Source of the DNA: Berberis thunbergii
Lineage: Eukaryota > Streptophyta > Magnoliopsida > Ranunculales > Berberidaceae
Length of the DNA: 64,000 nt
Reading direction: 5' to 3'
NCBI GenBank assembly: GCA_003290165.1
Contig: QNQO01000528.1
Span: forward strand, 434,001-498,000
Shown here: in pieces, positions 60,271 through 64,000 of the stretch
How the letters are laid out: each line of letters starts with the position of its first letter
Numbering within the stretch: position 1 is the stretch's first letter
Notes under the pieces: generated by a model
Database searches by the model: none
Told to the model about the DNA's origin: nothing
What the model saw: only the letters and a program-made list of their open reading frames with translations
Position numbers and translations under genes: made by a program

Positions 60271-62880
60271 CAACTTTGGTTCGACGAGCTAGAGGTTCAG
60301 AGCGCAGTCAGAGGTTTGGTCGAGGAAGCCAGACAATTGAGCAGGCACAGCAGCCAGAGCGTGCCGTTGTCCAGCAGAGAGACCCTGGTAGAGGGGGACC
60401 AGTTAGGACTGGCAGAGATCGCAGAGGCGACAAACGTTCCAGAGGAGATCATCGACAACAGCAGTAGCAACAGAGATAGCCTAGGTGGGGTGGTCAGACA
60501 AGAAGTAGGAGCGGTTGTTTCACTTGTGGTCAGGAGGGACATGTAGCCCGTGATTGTCCAAGAGGTCAGACAAATCGATGGGATCATATAGTTTGTTATA
60601 CTTGTGGACAATTGGGGCACTTTTTCAGACTTTGTCCTCAGAATATGGCTGGACCAGCACAGCAGAGGGCGCCTCAGGGACAGTTAACACCTGCGCCTGA
60701 AATTGGTCAGAGAGTCCCTCTCTCAGCACCGCCTGTTCGCCTAGCAGCTATTCCCGGTCAGAGAAATGTTGAGGGTATATTATTTTATTTATTTTTATTG
60801 TCATTTTGTGTGTGCCAGTTGTAGTAAGATTGTGTTATGTGCATTATGCGTAGGAAAAATTGCATGTTAGTGTGTTGTTATGTGATTCAGGATACATGTG
60901 TTGTGTGCCAGGTTTTGTGCATTCGTCGTCTTCCCTGTTGAGGGATCTTTTCGATACAGGAGCATCTAGGTCTTTTATTTCTAGACAGTTGGTTGCTAGA
61001 GACAACCTTGAGGTGGTGCCTTTGCCGGAGCCCTTGTGCGTTGTGTCTCCCTTGGGCAGTTTGGTTTGGTTGTGGGAGTTTTTTCCCCGTTTCGAGTTTT
61101 TCTTGTTGGGGTACAGCTTTGTGTTTGACTTTATTGTTTTGGGTTTTAAGGGCTATCATTTGATTCGAGGGATGGATTGGTTGTCCAGTCATCCGGTGAT
61201 CATTGACTGCTTGCATAGGTCGGTGATGTTAGCGCCACCTGATGCTTCGCCTCGTGTGTTGGCTTGTGAGCCCGATTCGGTTTCTTTGATGTCGAGTTTT
61301 CTTAGCTCTCTTGAGATTTCTTGTCCAAACACCAGTTCTGTAGAGGTTGTGTGTGAGTTTCCTGATGTGTTTCAAGAGATTCCTGGTATCCCTCCATGTC
61401 GTGAGGTAGAGTTTCGGAATGACCTGGTTCCTGGTACTGCACCTATCTCTAAATCAGCGTACAGGCTTGCACCTAAGCAATTGGAAGAGATGAAAGTACA
61501 GCTTGATGAGTTGCTTCGTAAGGGGTTTATTCGTCGAGCAATTCACCTTGGGGAGCTCCAGCAATATTTGTGTCCAAGAAGGATGGATCATTGAGGATGT
61601 GCATAGAGTATCGAGATCTGAATAAAGTGACCATCAAGAATAAATATCCATTGCCTCGGATTGATGATCTATTGGATCAGTTGAAGGGAGCCGTAGTGTT
61701 TTCACAGTTAGATTTGCAGTCTGGGTACCATCAGATGAGAGTTGAGGAACATTCCGTTCCAATTACCGCTTTTCGAACCCGTTATGGCTTGTATGAGTTT
61801 TCAGTCATGCCATTTGGATTGACAAATGCACCAGCTTTCTTCATGGATTTGATGAATAGATTGTCCAGTCCGTACTTGGACAAGTTTGTGGTAATCTTCA
61901 TTGATGATATCTTAGTGTACTCGAGGAGTTTAGAGGAGCACAGAGAGCACCTTCGCATTGTTTTGCAGACACTTAGAGAAAATCAGTTGTATGCGAAGTT
62001 CAACAAGTGTCACTTCTGGGAGTCTGAAGTTCGATTTCTTGGGCATGTCATTTCTAGTGGAGGTATTGCAGTGGACCCTGAGAAAGTCGAGGCAGTGAAG
62101 TCTTGGAGACGACCTAGTAGTGTGACAGAAATTCGTAGTTTTTTGGGTTTGGCTGGTTATTACCGACGGGTTATCGAGAAATTTTCCTTGATTGCAACAC
62201 CACTCACTCAGTTAACTAGGAAAAATGTTCCTTTTGTATGGTCAGAAAAGTGTGAAGAAGCTTTTGAAACTTTGAAGCTTCGGTTGACTTCAGCACTAGT
62301 GTTGACTATTCCGACACCTGGTAGCCGACTGGTGGTATTTACTGATGCTTGCGGTACAGGATTGGGTGGAGTGTTGATGCAAGGCAAGAAGGTCGTAGCC
62401 TATGCGTCTCGACAGTTGAAACCACACGAGCGAAAATATCCGACACATGATTTAGAGTTGGCAGTCGTAGTCTTTGCTTTGAAGATCTGGAGACATTATC
62501 TATATGGTGAGAGGTTGGAGTTGTTCACAGATCACAAGAGTTTGAAGTACTTATTCACTCAGAGGGAGTTGAATATGAGGCAACAACGATGGGTTGATTT
62601 CCTTAGCAACTTTGACTTCGAGATACAGTATCAGCCTGGTAGGGCCAATGTGGTTGCAGATGCCTTGAGTAGGCGACATGCAGTGATGGCAACCATGATG
62701 ATTCAGGAGTACCGAACACTTGAGACATTAGCTTCATTTGCAGTTCAGCCTACTTTCAGTACAGAGGGCAGCATGATAGCGGGTTTTGCAGTCGTTGATC
62801 AGTAGAGTGGTGGAGAGACAAACCTCTGATCCAGTGATTATGAGGCAGATACCCAAAGAGAAATACTTCCAGCCTCAATC
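60271..62880 (+). pseudogene. Truncated Ty3/gypsy (Tekay/Del-like) gag-pol
   Basis: Plus strand, starting inside gag. Two CCHC zinc knuckles (CFTCGQEGHVARDC and CYTCGQLGHFFRLC, about 60520-60645) come first. The protease has LFDTGASRSFIS (near 60950). The reverse transcriptase has [42 protein letters not shown] and FIDDILVYS (61570-61930). RNase H has [13 protein letters not shown] and DHKSLKYLF (62335-62560), ending [15 protein letters not shown]. Frame breaks lie between gag and protease (about 60780-60930) and at about 61540. Integrase, chromodomain and both LTRs are absent. RT to RNase H (61570-62805) is a single open frame. Confidence 0.9.
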
Positions 62881-64000
62881 TTACTTTCATAAGAGAAAGT
62901 TTCTAGCATTCACCGCATATAAGCAAGGTCCCATTGCGGGTATTCACAGGCTCTTGAGAGCTCTGACATTCCTTCATTCAGATGATCAAACTTCTTCATT
63001 TCAACATTTTCTTCCACAATCGATATTATGATTTTCCTCTCTAATCCTCTAGATGAATAACCTTCTTCAAGCTATTCACCTCTAAACTGTTTGACATGAT
63101 TTTTTTTTAACACATTATGCAAGTCCATCAATTGTAGCTCATGATTTTTCTAATACTTTATGCAACTCCATCAATTGTAGAAAAGTTAATCGGACATCTA
63201 TTCTCTTTGCAATCTCTTGATATTTTGTGGATGTGATTTTCTTTTATTGGTACACTTAAACTATTATGTCTTTTGGTACATTTCCATTACGATATTATCA
63301 TATATTCTCAGTCATTCTCATAAAAATAACAAATTTAAAATTTAAAGTAAAAACGAATTAGCTAATAGAATAGTCTCTTACGACTTAGTACAAGAACTTT
63401 GTATATATCTTTTTTTTTTGTAATTCTAGAGAGTCAGGCCCACATCGTCAGGCTCGTGCTAGGCCTGCCCATCGTCAGGCACATCTCTAGGATGATGGAT
63501 GGTGATGGGCCGGCCTGGCCCAGACCTAGCGATAGTAGATGACCTTCATTATTTCTTAAAATTATAGCTTAACAAATTAGCAAAAACATAGTTCAAATGC
63601 AAGTTGTTTCTTATAATTTGGTAGTTTTTTTTTTCATTTTTATTGAGCCTTTCAGAAAAATAAAATAAAATTGTATATTCAATTTTAGAAACCAATCAAT
63701 AATTTGACACTTTTATCACCAATGCCATATTTTATGACAAATCTTCTTATAAAGTAAATCATTTACTATTCTTCTAGTTGTCATGTTACTACCTTGATGC
63801 AATACAACATTTTCTTGTATGATAGTTTTCTTTCTCATCTCACCTAAATATGATAAAGATTGGAATTTTTTCTAAAACCACCTTTCCCTTACAAACCAAC
63901 ACAAAGTAGCTTCATAATTTGTTTTGGAAAAATTTCCAAATTTTGAATACGAATATGCATAACAAACAAAATAAGGAAGATATCCCATGTTTTTCTTATA
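62881..64000. other. Intergenic, no gene seen
   Basis: A+T-rich DNA beyond the gypsy fragment. A GC-rich patch at 63430-63535 (CATCGTCAGGC repeats and GGGCCGGCCTGGCCC) looks like a decayed transposon end, but its ends were not found. Confidence 0.5.

Overview
The window is nuclear DNA from a flowering plant, most likely a eudicot. It has spliced genes with GT-AG introns, A+T-rich intergenic DNA, and many plant-type transposable elements (TRIM, Ty3/gypsy, RTE-like LINE, tRNA-derived SINEs, hAT, Mutator-like and PIF/Harbinger-like DNA elements). I cannot name the species from the sequence. No bacterial, organellar or CRISPR signal was seen.

Four spliced host genes can be rebuilt exon by exon, all on the + strand. 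(1) 2839-14302 is an 8-exon SNF2-family helicase of the Switch 2/ERCC6L2 type, 863 aa; a 5.6 kb first intron holds a dead LINE and intron 7 holds a MITE. (2) 16550-17562 is a 3-exon heavy-metal-associated isoprenylated plant protein (HIPP) with a CxxC metal site and a C-terminal CaaX box. (3) 30571-35008 is a 5-exon SMG7-like (EST1/SMG5-7 family) gene that carries an apparent frameshift near 33335. (4) 36829-47218 is a 3-exon, 106-aa VMA21-like V-ATPase assembly factor whose second intron is almost 10 kb and full of hAT elements. A tiny 31-aa Cys-rich ORF with its own TATA box lies on the minus strand at 47449-47544.

Layout: 1-1300 TRIM element nested in a hAT remnant; 1588-2713 Harbinger-like element that ends only 125 bp before the Switch 2 start codon; 2839-14302 Switch 2; 16550-17562 HIPP; 17.6-28.4 kb gene-poor DNA with a tandem segmental duplication later hit by Mutator-like elements and fold-back MITEs; 28.4-35 kb SMG7-like; 36.8-47.2 kb VMA21-like; 49.3-64 kb a retrotransposon graveyard. 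In that last block a Tat-like gypsy element has gag and protease on the minus strand, no pol, and a coiled-coil ORF on the opposite strand. That ORF is split by a hAT element, which is itself split by a second hAT element carrying a captured CBM43/X8 gene copy. A rearranged TRIM LTR follows and is fused to a truncated Tekay/Del-like gypsy polyprotein.

The host genes have unrelated cell roles (DNA repair/chromatin remodelling, metal binding, RNA decay, V-ATPase assembly) and show no sign of working together. The main story of the window is layered transposition. Several insertions can be placed in order by target-site duplications and by paralogous empty sites visible here.
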